From the NCBI RefSeq assembly GCF_000820005.1, contig NZ_CDBL01000037.1, positions 1 through 63,079 of the forward strand: a stretch of 63,079 nt of DNA, written 5' to 3'. The notes under the pieces were generated by a model that did not search any database, was not told the DNA's origin, and saw nothing but the letters and a program-made list of their open reading frames with translations. This document shows positions 21,588 through 32,086 of this stretch, in pieces (positions within the stretch are counted from its first letter, which is position 1; each line of letters begins with the position of its first letter). The position numbers and the translations under genes were made by a program. The DNA comes from Aeromonas piscicola (GTDB lineage: Bacteria > Pseudomonadota > Gammaproteobacteria > Enterobacterales > Aeromonadaceae).

Positions 21588-22306
21588 AGATATTCCTCTT
21601 TTTAGTATTCGTTGTTAACTCAGGTACAGGTTCGTCCCATCCAAGTGCGCCAGCGGGTGCATCCCCGGTTATTATGTTTAATCCACTCAATAGCTGAATA
21701 GGATAATAGAGGAAGGGACAGGGTTGATTATTTCAGACGAGGCGATTCTATGAGTGGTCATCGTGGGATGCAAACCGGTGATTGCGTTTCTATGAGATGG
21801 CTCAACGCTTGGAAATATAGCTATTTTGCTATTCAATTCAGGGTGAATACGATTCTTGGGTGGATCAAACAGGTCCGATATCGCGGGCGAGCCTGTGTGG
21901 ACTGGGTTCTTACCCTTGCGGGGGAGGGGGCAGTGCTGTGAATGAGGCGTTAAAAATATGCGTCCTCTTGCGGTTAACTGATTTTATTGTGCATAGATAT
22001 GTATTTTAAATCGTTTTTGGCATCTATCCAGTCCGCTAAAAATATGCTAGTCCAAGGTCATGCAAAGACTAATAAAGATGTGGCTGGAATATAATTCAAT
22101 ATATTGCATAGGCGATATTTTTTATTGCACTTGAATAGCCGCTTGTGCGCTGATCCTGATGATATTTATCGCGCCAAATAGAGAGATAAATATGCCATAA
22201 GGGTGCAGTCGTCCTGTTGGCGGGTCGTGATGGTGGGGTGAGATGCTGGGGCCAAATACTGGCTTGCCCACTAGGGTGACGCAGGTCGGGCAGCCAGTGT
22301 CACTTA
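21588..22306. other. ~720-bp region without a recognisable gene
   Basis: The part nearest the RidA gene is presumably its promoter and leader. From about 21950 to 22200 the sequence is AT-rich, with a 9-bp perfect inverted repeat ATATTTATC ... GATAAATAT at 22162-22193. An imperfect inverted pair ACTGGC-T-TGCCC and GGGCA-GCCAGT lies around 22258-22308. An open frame at 21750-21941 lacks a ribosome site. I see no tRNA, insertion sequence or coding similarity. Confidence 0.5.
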
Positions 22307-22375
22307 TCAGGTTGGGTAGAGGGCCGGGCGACTGGCGACCGTGTAGACGGGAGGGCAGATTGCCCTCCTTGCCCA
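22307..22375 (-). pseudogene. Decayed remnant of an anmK 3' end
   Basis: Read on the minus strand, this stretch ends in an alternative copy of the last codons of the intact anmK next door: GNLPS, then after a frameshift VYTVASRPALYPT and a stop, against GNLPAVTGASRLAVLGALYP-A-stop in anmK. The DNA matches too (tagaggg, ggcgactggc-accgtg and gggcag blocks in the same order). It lies directly downstream of anmK. I infer an old copy of the gene end left behind by recombination. Confidence 0.65.
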
Positions 22376-22413
22376 GATATGCTTGATACGAAGGTCCTGA
22401 TCCCGGTTATCGA

Positions 22414-23523
22414 TCAGGCAGGATAGAGGGCGCCCAGCACGGCCAGGCGACTGGCACCCGTGACGGCGGGCAGGTTACCTGGCTTGCGGTGGATGAAGCG
22501 CTGCGCCAGCCAGGCAAAGGCGGCACCTTCCACCCAGTCGGGGGCTAGCCCCAGATCAAAGGTGCTGGCGATGCGCCATGTGGGCAGCAGGCTGGCCAGT
22601 TCGCTCAGCAGGGGGGCGTTATGGGCGCCACCGCCGCAGACATACAGCTCGGGCCGGCTTTGCGCCTCGTCCAGTGCAGGCAACTGGCGGGCTATGCTGT
22701 GGCAAGTGAGCGCCTGCAGGGTGCGCTGCACATCCACAGGGGCGTATGCACTGCCCGCCAGCTCGCCATCGAGCCAATCCAGGGTAAACATCTCCCGCCC
22801 CGTGCTCTTGGGCCACGGGGCGGCGAAGTAGGGGTGAGCCAGCAGCTTTTCCAGCAGCGTCGGGATCAGCCGGCCGCTGGCGGCCCATTGGCCACCTGCA
22901 TCGTAGTTGCAGCCGTCTGGCTGATGACGGCGATACCAGCCATCGAGCAGGGTGTTGGCGGGGCCGGTATCAAAGCCATACACCCCGCCCGCGTTGCCCG
23001 GCAGTACCGAGATATTGGCGATGCCGCCGAGGTTCAGCACCACCCGCAGGGCGCCGGGCTTGGCAAACAGCGCCTGATGGAAGGCGGGCACCAGCGGGGC
23101 CCCCTGACCACCGAGCGCCATGTCCATGGTGCGAAAGTCGGCGATGACGTCGATGCCGGTCAGCGCCGCCAGCAGAGCGGCGTTGCCGATCTGCAGGGTA
23201 AACCTAAGCTGGGGGCGGTGGCGAATGGTCTGGCCATGGCTGCCGATGGCGCGAATAGCGGCAGGGGTAAGGCCCGCCTTGGCGAGCAGGGCCTGAGTGG
23301 CGGTGGCAAACTCCTGCGCCACTTGCCTGTCGGCGACCCCCAGCCTGTCTATCTCGTTGTCGCCGGGCGTACAGAGGGCATGGAGTGCATAAGCCATGTC
23401 GGCAGGCCAGGGGTGACAGAGGGCCGCTTCGACCCGCAGTTCATCCCCGTCGATCATCACCAGCACGGCGTCGATCCCATCCATGCTGGTGCCGGACATC
23501 AATCCGATATAGCGCTCTTTCAT
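22414..23523 (-). CDS. anmK: Anhydro-N-acetylmuramic acid kinase
   Basis: 369 residues from the ATG at 23523, which has AAGGAG eight bases upstream; the family norm is about 370. It phosphorylates and opens 1,6-anhydro-MurNAc from recycled peptidoglycan, giving MurNAc-6-phosphate in the cytoplasm. The opening YIGLMSGTSMDGIDAVL is the family signature, with the catalytic Asp later in DFRTMDMALGGQGAPLVPAFH. It lies 21 bases downstream of mepM on the same strand, so wall cleavage and recycling genes share a transcript. Decayed copies of this operon's two ends flank it. Confidence 0.96.
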   Translation of the reverse strand: MKERYIGLMSGTSMDGIDAVLVMIDGDELRVEAALCHPWPADMAYALHALCTPGDNEIDRLGVADRQVAQEFATATQALLAKAGLTPAAIRAIGSHGQTIRHRPQLRFTLQIGNAALLAALTGIDVIADFRTMDMALGGQGAPLVPAFHQALFAKPGALRVVLNLGGIANISVLPGNAGGVYGFDTGPANTLLDGWYRRHQPDGCNYDAGGQWAASGRLIPTLLEKLLAHPYFAAPWPKSTGREMFTLDWLDGELAGSAYAPVDVQRTLQALTCHSIARQLPALDEAQSRPELYVCGGGAHNAPLLSELASLLPTWRIASTFDLGLAPDWVEGAAFAWLAQRFIHRKPGNLPAVTGASRLAVLGALYPA

Positions 23524-23544
23524 TCCCCACTCCTTGGCGGCCAC

Positions 23545-24858
23545 TTAGCCACCGCGATTGTCCCGTTTATTCTGGGCCAGCTGCAGCTCCGGGCTGTCCA
23601 GCTTGGCCAGCTGGGGCATGGCCTGCGCCTTGAAGTTGGCCAGCGCCCGCCCGGTGAGCGTCTCGGCCTGGGGCAGGTTGAGGGTGCGCGGGTTCTTGTG
23701 TACGCCGCCCACCACGAATTCATAGTGCAGGTGGGGGCCCGTGACGCGCCCGGTGCCGCCCAGATTGCCGATGGTCTGGCCCTGCTTCACCCGCTGCCCC
23801 TTGTTGACGGTGCGTTTGGAGAGGTGCAGGTACTTGGTCACATAGTTGCCGGCGTGCTTGATGAAGACGTAGTTGCCGTTGAACTGGTTGTAACCGGCCG
23901 CCACCACGCTGCCGGAGCCCGCCGCCATGATGGGGGTGCCCACAGGTGCCACATAGTCGATGCCGTTGTGGGCGCGGACCTTGCCGGTGACCGGGTGCAG
24001 GCGGCGCGGATTGAAGTTGGAGCTGATGTATTTGAAGTTGACCGGCGCGCGCAGGAAGCTCTTGCGCATCGCCTTGCCTTCCGGTGTGTAGTAGTTGCCA
24101 TCCTCGTTCAGCACGGCGCGATAGGTGGCGCCCTGGTTGACGAACTCGGCGGCCAGGATGTCGCCGGAGGCCACTCGCTCGTCATCCTGATACTTTTCCT
24201 GATAGACCACCCGAAAGCTGTCCCCGGGTTGCAGGTCCTGGGCAAAGTCGATGTCCCAGCCGAAGATGGCGGCGAGACCCATGATTTGATCCTCCGTCAT
24301 GCCCGCCTCGGCGGCGGCGCCCCAGAAGCTGGAACGGATCTCGCCCTTGGCCACCTGCTCGCGGGTATCGAGTTCCAGCTTGACCGGTTTGGCCACGAAG
24401 CTGTCGGCCTTGCGGCTCACTTTCAGCGCCTGTTCCAGGCTGTGGGGGTAATAGAGGCTGTGCAGATCGCCATTTTTGGTGAGCTTGAAGGTGAGCTCCT
24501 GGCCAGGTTTGAGCAGGCGCAGGGTATCCGTGCCCTCGAGCTGATCGATCAGGTGCAGATCCGTGGTGCTGAGCCCCAGCCGCTGGAAGATGACCCCCAT
24601 GTTGTCGCCGCTGCGTACCTTCACCTGCTTGGTGATGTAGCTGGGCTTGGGCGGAGTGACAGGCTGCTCGGCCTGGGCCAGCAGCTCGTCCTCGTCGGCT
24701 TGCGGCTCGGCGGCAAGCTCATTGCCGTTGTCATCGACCCGAGTGGCGACCGCCTGTTCGCTTGGCCAGGCCGCCAGCATCATCACCATGATGCTCAGGA
24801 TCAGCACCATCTTGCGGTGCCAGGTGGGAAGAGAGTTGAAGGCGTTCCAAATAACCAT
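23545..24858 (-). CDS. mepM: Murein DD-endopeptidase MepM (M23 family, OapA/LysM N-terminus)
   Basis: 437 residues with one N-terminal membrane anchor (about residues 17-35), a linker rich in Ala and acidic residues, a LysM/OapA-like domain (about 78-165) and a C-terminal LytM peptidase (about 290-390). The zinc site is intact: HNGIDYVAPVGTP supplies His and Asp, and GPHLHYEF the second His pair. It cleaves D-Ala-mDAP crossbridges in the periplasm to allow wall growth. It is divergent from tyrS and followed by anmK. The upstream leader is partly duplicated (see 24861-25026). Confidence 0.95.
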   Translation of the reverse strand: MVIWNAFNSLPTWHRKMVLILSIMVMMLAAWPSEQAVATRVDDNGNELAAEPQADEDELLAQAEQPVTPPKPSYITKQVKVRSGDNMGVIFQRLGLSTTDLHLIDQLEGTDTLRLLKPGQELTFKLTKNGDLHSLYYPHSLEQALKVSRKADSFVAKPVKLELDTREQVAKGEIRSSFWGAAAEAGMTEDQIMGLAAIFGWDIDFAQDLQPGDSFRVVYQEKYQDDERVASGDILAAEFVNQGATYRAVLNEDGNYYTPEGKAMRKSFLRAPVNFKYISSNFNPRRLHPVTGKVRAHNGIDYVAPVGTPIMAAGSGSVVAAGYNQFNGNYVFIKHAGNYVTKYLHLSKRTVNKGQRVKQGQTIGNLGGTGRVTGPHLHYEFVVGGVHKNPRTLNLPQAETLTGRALANFKAQAMPQLAKLDSPELQLAQNKRDNRGG

Positions 24859-24860
24859 GC

Positions 24861-25026
24861 GAAGCTGACGAAGTTGGGCAGAAAAGAGAGTCGGAGTTTA
24901 CAGCCTTTCTAATTGACCTGCCATGCCAGCCACAATGGGAGAATGTTGCAAATGGTCATATGAAGCTGACTAAGTCGGGCAGAATGGACGGATTTTACAG
25001 CCTTTCCAATTGGCCCGCCATTCCAG
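24861..25026 (-). repeat. Direct repeat of the mepM leader; upstream copy carries a decayed mepM start
   Basis: On the minus strand two tandem units read ctgg-a-atggc, caatt-gaaaggctgtaaa, ttctgcc and a gtcagcttc end. The inner unit (24861-24929) leads into the real mepM ATG at 24858. The outer unit (about 24960-25026) leads into ATGACCATTTGCAAC at 24959-24945, a near copy of mepM's ATGGTTATTTGGAAC, and then loses similarity after about ten codons (M-T-I-C-N-I-L-P-L-W against M-V-I-W-N ... L-P-T-W). I infer the remnant of an earlier mepM 5' end. It lies in the shared tyrS-mepM promoter region. Confidence 0.75.
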
Positions 25027-25069
25027 TAATATGTTTGGCCCTGTGGAATCGTGATTGGAGAGTCAAAAA

Positions 25070-26269
25070 ATGTCCCAGCTCGAGGTGGCGCTAGCCGAGA
25101 TCAAGCGCGGAGCGGAAGAAATTCTGGTGGAAGAAGAACTTGTCGCCAAGTTGAAGGAAGGGCGCCCGCTGCGCATCAAGTTGGGGATGGATCCGACGGC
25201 TCCCGACATTCACCTGGGTCATACCGTGATCCTCAACAAGCTGAAGACCTTCCAGGATCTGGGCCACGAGATCATCCTGCTGATCGGTGACTTCACTGCC
25301 ATGGTGGGTGATCCCTCCGGCAAGAACAGCACCCGTCCGCCGCTCTCCGAAGAGGCCATCAAGCACAACGCTCTCACCTATGCCGAGCAGGCGTTCAAGA
25401 TCCTCGATCCCGCCAAGACCCGCATCGAGTACAACTCCAGCTGGCTGGGCGAGCTGGGCGCGACCGGCATGATCAAGCTGGCGGCCAAGCAGACAGTGGC
25501 CCGCATGATGGAGCGCGACGACTTCAAGAAGCGCTACACCGGCGGCCAATCCATCGCGATTCACGAATTCCTCTATCCGCTGCTGCAAGGCTATGACTCG
25601 GTTGCGCTGAAGGCGGATGTCGAGCTCGGCGGTACCGATCAGAAGTTCAACCTGCTGATGGGCCGCGAGCTGCAAAAAGATGCCGGCATGGCCGCCCAGT
25701 GCGTGCTGATGATGCCGCTCTTGGTCGGTCTGGACGGCGTCAAGAAGATGTCCAAGTCCGCTGCCAACTACATAGGTGTGCACGACGCCCCGGGCGAGAT
25801 GTTCGGCAAGATCATGTCCATCACAGATGACCTGATGTGGAACTACTACGAGCTGCTCTCCTCTCGTCCCTTGGCCGAGATTGAAGAGTTCAAAGCCGGC
25901 ATCGCCGCGAACACCCTGAACCCGCGCGATGTTAAGATCTGGCTGGCGAAAGAGATCATCACCCGCTATCACGACGAAGCGGCAGCGGAAGCGGCCCACG
26001 AAGATTTCACCCAGCGCTTCTCCAAGAACGCCATTCCGGACGAGATGCCGGAAGTCGAGCTGGCACTGGAAGGCGAAGGTCTGCCGATCGCCAACCTGCT
26101 CAAAGACGCCGATCTGGTGGCCACCACCTCAGAGGCGCTGCGCATGATCAAGCAGGGCGCGGTCAAGGTTGACGGCGACAAGCTGGACGATGGCAAGGCA
26201 CTCATAGGTGCCGGTACCGCCGTCTATCAGGTCGGCAAGCGCAAGTTTGCCCGGGTGACCGTCAAGTAA
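25070..26269 (+). CDS. tyrS: Tyrosyl-tRNA synthetase
   Basis: 399 residues from the ATG at 25070, preceded by TTGGAGAG. It attaches tyrosine to tRNA-Tyr. The class I signatures are HLGHT near residue 45 (HIGH motif) and KKMSKS near residue 230. A C-terminal S4 RNA-binding domain follows (about 335-399, ending in V-D-G-D-K and K-R-K-F-A-R-V). The length is that of the shorter TyrZ-type branch found in Pseudomonas and vibrios, not the 424-residue E. coli type. It is divergent from mepM, an arrangement common in gammaproteobacteria, and has its own terminator. Confidence 0.97.
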   Translation: MSQLEVALAEIKRGAEEILVEEELVAKLKEGRPLRIKLGMDPTAPDIHLGHTVILNKLKTFQDLGHEIILLIGDFTAMVGDPSGKNSTRPPLSEEAIKHNALTYAEQAFKILDPAKTRIEYNSSWLGELGATGMIKLAAKQTVARMMERDDFKKRYTGGQSIAIHEFLYPLLQGYDSVALKADVELGGTDQKFNLLMGRELQKDAGMAAQCVLMMPLLVGLDGVKKMSKSAANYIGVHDAPGEMFGKIMSITDDLMWNYYELLSSRPLAEIEEFKAGIAANTLNPRDVKIWLAKEIITRYHDEAAAEAAHEDFTQRFSKNAIPDEMPEVELALEGEGLPIANLLKDADLVATTSEALRMIKQGAVKVDGDKLDDGKALIGAGTAVYQVGKRKFARVTVK

Positions 26270-26307
26270 GCCGTGACTGGCATATCAGCCCGGCGCTGCC
26301 ATAAGAT

Positions 26308-26333
26308 AAGGCCTCCCTTGCGGAGGCCTTTTT
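26308..26333 (+). terminator. Rho-independent terminator of tyrS
   Basis: An AAGGCCTCC / GGAGGCCTT stem with a 5-base loop is followed by T residues; it may also serve the convergent glucosidase gene. Confidence 0.9.
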
Positions 26334-26361
26334 GTTGCGTCACTCCCAAGGGCTGCGGGGA

Positions 26362-28854
<2,493 letters not shown>

Positions 28855-28902
28855 TTACGATTTTGTAGGTTAAGGATGGTGCTTTTTTAGCGTTTATTTT
28901 AG

Positions 28903-28916
28903 TGAAATCGTTTGCA
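28903..28916 (-). promoter_or_regulatory. LacI/GalR-type operator upstream of ygjK
   Basis: TGAAATCGTTTGCA fits the palindromic consensus TGNAANCGNTTNCA of LacI-family repressors at every defined base, 61 bases before the start codon. No LacI-family gene is in the window, so the regulator would be encoded elsewhere. Confidence 0.65.
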
Positions 28917-29026
28917 AGAGACATTGTAGGGGAATGACGCAGGCCATATTAGCGCTTCGTCACACTGTTGAGCGAGGAGATGTGAGCCGGATCACTAGGT
29001 TACACGAGGTTACATTGCAGGGTGTT

Positions 29027-29830
29027 TTAGTAACTATTTACTTGGCGTTGAGTGTCCATTGAGGGGCAGGTACGCAGATATTGGTGCGGGGTCAGACCGA
29101 ACTCCTGCTTGAAACGGGAGGCAAAACGGCTGGGGGAGTCGTAACCGCAGGCGAGGGCCACCTCCAGCGGAGTGAGGGCCTGTTGCAGCAGGGTGAGGGC
29201 GTGGCTCATGCGCACCTGGGCCAGCAACTGGCGAAAGCTGCGCCCCTCGGCGGCCAGTTTGCGCACCAGGGAGGCGCGGCTCATGGCGAAGTGGGGGGCT
29301 ATGGTCTCGAGCTTGTGGTCGGCGCCTGGCTCCACCCCGAGGTAGCGGGCCAACCGCTCCCCGAGCGTCATTGTGCTGGCGGGAAACAGCAGGTCGAGGG
29401 CATTGGCGGCGTGCAGCTCGGCGTAGAAGCCGTGCAGCAGCTGGGTCTGGGTGGCCTGGCTCAGCGTGCGGCTGGCCATGGAGCAGATCAGCTCGAAGCA
29501 GAACGCCAGTGCCGGGCTTACTTCAAGGCGCGGCTCTCTGAGCCGGGTGGTCGGGGCGTCAGTCAGCCACTCGGCGGGAGGCGGGGCCAGCAGGGTCAGG
29601 GCATGGGAGCTGAACTTGCCCTGTTCGGGTTGGTTGACGAAGGTGAGCTGGTGGCCTGCCGGGATCAGCAGCCAGCTCCCCTTGTCAAACGACAGGCGTC
29701 TATCCTGCCACCACAGCTGCTTGTTGCCCTGCTGTACCCAGATGATGGTCGGCGCATAGATGAGCACCCTGTGCAGCGGCTGCTCGCGGATCCCGAGATA
29801 GTGATGCAGTTGCAGCAAGGGGGTGCTCAT
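29027..29830 (-). CDS. AraC-family transcriptional regulator
   Basis: 267 residues. The N-terminal ~150 residues form a cupin-like ligand domain. The C-terminal ~100 hold two helix-turn-helix units: SRASLVRKLAAEGRSFRQLL and, later, VALACGYDSPSRFASRFKQEFGLTPHQYL, the latter the classic AraC signature. The ATG at 29830 has GGAG about ten bases upstream, overlapping the end of the PEBP gene 12 bases before it, so the two are co-transcribed. It probably controls its own operon or a stress or efflux response, but the target is not visible. Confidence 0.93.
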   Translation of the reverse strand: MSTPLLQLHHYLGIREQPLHRVLIYAPTIIWVQQGNKQLWWQDRRLSFDKGSWLLIPAGHQLTFVNQPEQGKFSSHALTLLAPPPAEWLTDAPTTRLREPRLEVSPALAFCFELICSMASRTLSQATQTQLLHGFYAELHAANALDLLFPASTMTLGERLARYLGVEPGADHKLETIAPHFAMSRASLVRKLAAEGRSFRQLLAQVRMSHALTLLQQALTPLEVALACGYDSPSRFASRFKQEFGLTPHQYLRTCPSMDTQRQVNSY

Positions 29831-29841
29831 CTGGCGGGCTC

Positions 29842-30378
29842 CTAGGGGGTGACGAAGGTGGCGGTCAGGGTGGCCTTGCCCAGCGCCATGGCATTGAGCA
29901 TGTAGCCTACCATGGCGGGCGGGGTATCTGCCTTGACCTCGAGATCCTGGGGCAAAGCCCAGGCGGTGAACTGGTAGCGGTGCATGCCGTGCCCGGCGGG
30001 CGGGCAGGGGCCGCCGTAGCCCTGGCTGCCGAAGTCGGTTCCGAGCTCAAGGCCCTGTTTGAGTTTGCCGGAGACGTTGCTGGCAAGTGAACTCTGGTTG
30101 GCCGGCAGGTTCACCACCAGCCAGTGCCACCAGCCGCTGCCAGTGGGGGCGTCGGGATCATAGGCGGTGATGGCGACGCTCTTGGTGCCGGCCGGCAGAT
30201 CCTGCCAGCTCAGCTGGGGCGAGCGGTTCTCCCCCTTGCAGCCGAAGCCGTTAAAGCTGAACGCCTTGTCCATCAGCTGGCCTTCCTGAATGTCCGTGCT
30301 CTTCAAGCTCATGGCAGAGGCGGGCAGGGCCGCCACGCATAGCAGGGAGAGCAGGGTGAAACGCAGGGGTAATTTCAT
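29842..30378 (-). CDS. YbhB/YbcL family PEBP-like protein, exported
   Basis: 178 residues with a signal peptide of 22 residues (ends PASA). The phosphatidylethanolamine-binding protein fold is shown by AYDPDAPTGSGWWHW and GPCPPAGHGMHRYQF, the two loops forming the anion pocket. Bacterial members are annotated Raf kinase inhibitor-like; the real ligand is unknown, and E. coli YbcL is linked to immune suppression in uropathogens. It is the first gene of a two-gene unit with an AraC regulator. Confidence 0.93.
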   Translation of the reverse strand: MKLPLRFTLLSLLCVAALPASAMSLKSTDIQEGQLMDKAFSFNGFGCKGENRSPQLSWQDLPAGTKSVAITAYDPDAPTGSGWWHWLVVNLPANQSSLASNVSGKLKQGLELGTDFGSQGYGGPCPPAGHGMHRYQFTAWALPQDLEVKADTPPAMVGYMLNAMALGKATLTATFVTP

Positions 30379-30592
30379 GGTGGTGCTCCTTTATGGATGA
30401 CGGGATCCCGCCGAGAGGATCCTGATGACGGGATCAGTCTAGCGAAGCGGGGCGATTCGGGTGCAACCCAAAGGCTCAATATTGGGTTGTTGATGATTGA
30501 TTGTGAGCTGAACTGCATCTGGGCGGGAAAGAGTGGGACGGTGAGGTGAGACGGAAAGGGAGGGGGCCAGCTCGTGGTGTGGCGGCCATAAA

Positions 30593-30619
30593 AAAACCGG
30601 CCTCCATGAGGCCGGTTTT
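30593..30619 (-). terminator. Rho-independent terminator of the purA paralogue
   Basis: A perfect 12-bp stem (AAAACCGGCCTC and complement) with a 3-base loop has a T run on the minus strand, about 30 bases after the stop codon. Confidence 0.92.
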
Positions 30620-30647
30620 GACATCTTGCTGGCAGCAGCGAGGCGGC

Positions 30648-31904
30648 TTAGCGCAGTATCATCTGCTCGCGGCCCGGGCCGACGGAGACCATGGGCACCG
30701 GCACACCCAGCAGGGCTTCGATGCGCAGCACATAGTGCTGGGCAGCCTTGGGCAAGTCTTCGAACTTGCGGATGTGGGAAATGTCTTCGCTCCAGGCTTC
30801 CATGGATTCGTACACCGGCTTCAGACCGGCGGTCTGCGGCCAGATCGGGTTCTCGGTGTTGGCGCCTTCGTAGGCCACGCAGATCTTCAGATCCGGCATG
30901 CCGGAGAGGCAGTCCAGCTTGGTCAGGGCGATCTCGTTGGCGGCCTGGATCTCCAGACCTTGCTTGGTGGCAACGGCGTCGAAGTAGCCGATGTCACGGG
31001 GGCGGCCAGTGGTGGCACCGAACTCGTTGGCGAACTTGCGGAACTCTTCCTGGTTCTCCATGGCGGTGATCAGGGTGCCGGTACCAACAGAGGTACTGAA
31101 CGCCTTGGCCACAGCAATCACGCGCTCGGGGCGCAGAGCCGGCAGGCCGCCACCGATACCGGCGTAGGCGCCGGAAACGTGGGAAGAGGTCACCCAGGGA
31201 TACTCGCCGTAGATAAGGTCACGGCCGGCGCCCAGCTGGGCTTCGAACAGCAGGGTGCCGTTCTGGGCCTGGATGGCCTTGAGCGGCTCGCTGACGTTGC
31301 AGACGGCGTCGATCCAGGGGGCGGACACTTCCAGCAGCCAGTCGGCCATTTCCTGGGCGGTCTGGCTGAACTCGAAGCTCGGGTAGAGGGCTTTGAGCTG
31401 CGGCAGTTTCCAGTCGAGGAAGAACTGGATGCGCTCGACCAGCACGTCCGGCTGTTTCAGCCAGCCGACCAGGATCGCTTTTTTCATGACCCGATCACCG
31501 TAAGCCGGGGCTATGCCCTGACGGGTGGAGCCATAGGCGCCATCACCCAGACGGACTTCTTCCAGGGTATCTTCCAGCGCATGGATCGGCAGGCAGAAGG
31601 TGGCGCGATCAGAGATGGCCAGTTTCGGGGTCACGCCGGCGGCTTTCACTTCAGCCAGCTCGCGGGTCAATGGCTCCGGGCTGATGACCATGCCAGGGCC
31701 GAGGACAACCAGGCACTCCGGGTTGAATACGCCGCTCGGCAACTGGTGCAGCTTGAAGGTGCCCAGGTCGTTGACGACGGTGTGGCCGGCGTTGTTGCCG
31801 CCCTGAAAACGGATGCTGGCGGCGGATTGACCTGCCAGATAATCGACGATGCGGCCTTTGCCTTCATCACCCCAGTTAGCACCTACGACTACGATAGACG
31901 ACAT
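30648..31904 (-). CDS. purA: Adenylosuccinate synthetase, PurA2-type paralogue
   Basis: 418 residues, slightly shorter than the usual ~430. The fold and active site are those of PurA: ANWGDEGKGR carries the catalytic Asp, QGGNNAGHT the catalytic His, and the GTP-binding and IMP-binding stretches are present. It joins IMP and aspartate to adenylosuccinate with GTP. The sequence is clearly divergent from the common gammaproteobacterial PurA (for example QGGNN in place of QGGHN, and VGTGTLITAM in the GTP-loop region), so I take it as the second PurA type known from some marine relatives. It is not a phage PurZ, because the catalytic Asp is kept. It is divergent from a LysR gene and is not in a purine operon. 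Confidence 0.9.
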   Translation of the reverse strand: MSSIVVVGANWGDEGKGRIVDYLAGQSAASIRFQGGNNAGHTVVNDLGTFKLHQLPSGVFNPECLVVLGPGMVISPEPLTRELAEVKAAGVTPKLAISDRATFCLPIHALEDTLEEVRLGDGAYGSTRQGIAPAYGDRVMKKAILVGWLKQPDVLVERIQFFLDWKLPQLKALYPSFEFSQTAQEMADWLLEVSAPWIDAVCNVSEPLKAIQAQNGTLLFEAQLGAGRDLIYGEYPWVTSSHVSGAYAGIGGGLPALRPERVIAVAKAFSTSVGTGTLITAMENQEEFRKFANEFGATTGRPRDIGYFDAVATKQGLEIQAANEIALTKLDCLSGMPDLKICVAYEGANTENPIWPQTAGLKPVYESMEAWSEDISHIRKFEDLPKAAQHYVLRIEALLGVPVPMVSVGPGREQMILR

Positions 31905-31967
31905 GACTCTTTCTCCTAAGACGTTAGGCGTCCATCCTAGGAGGCTGGGGCGGATTAGAAAAATTAA

Positions 31968-31988
31968 TTATCTTTATAATTCCGATAA
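31968..31988. promoter_or_regulatory. LysR-type box between purA paralogue and lysR
   Basis: TTATC-N11-GATAA is a perfect 5+5 inverted repeat of the T-N11-A type that LysR-family proteins bind. It lies in the shared 182-bp promoter region of the divergent purA-type gene and LysR gene. Confidence 0.7.
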
Positions 31989-32086
31989 GGAAACCATATA
32001 ATTGTGGCGAATTTACCGGCAAGACGCCCCGTGTTGCCGCGCTGGCCCGCGTCATGGGCGAGATGTGGAAAAACAAGAGGATCCCG

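Noticed and set aside
21750..21941. 63-codon frame upstream of the RidA fusion
   Set aside because: No ribosome site, odd composition and no similarity; lies in a probable promoter or debris region.
22621..24912. 763-codon open frame on the plus strand
   Set aside because: It lies antisense to anmK and mepM, has no protein similarity and is an artefact of high-GC third positions.
30648..31904. PurZ-like enzyme of the 2-aminoadenine (Z-genome) pathway
   Set aside because: The catalytic Asp of PurA (GDEGKG) and the His in AGHT are retained, and there is no phage context.
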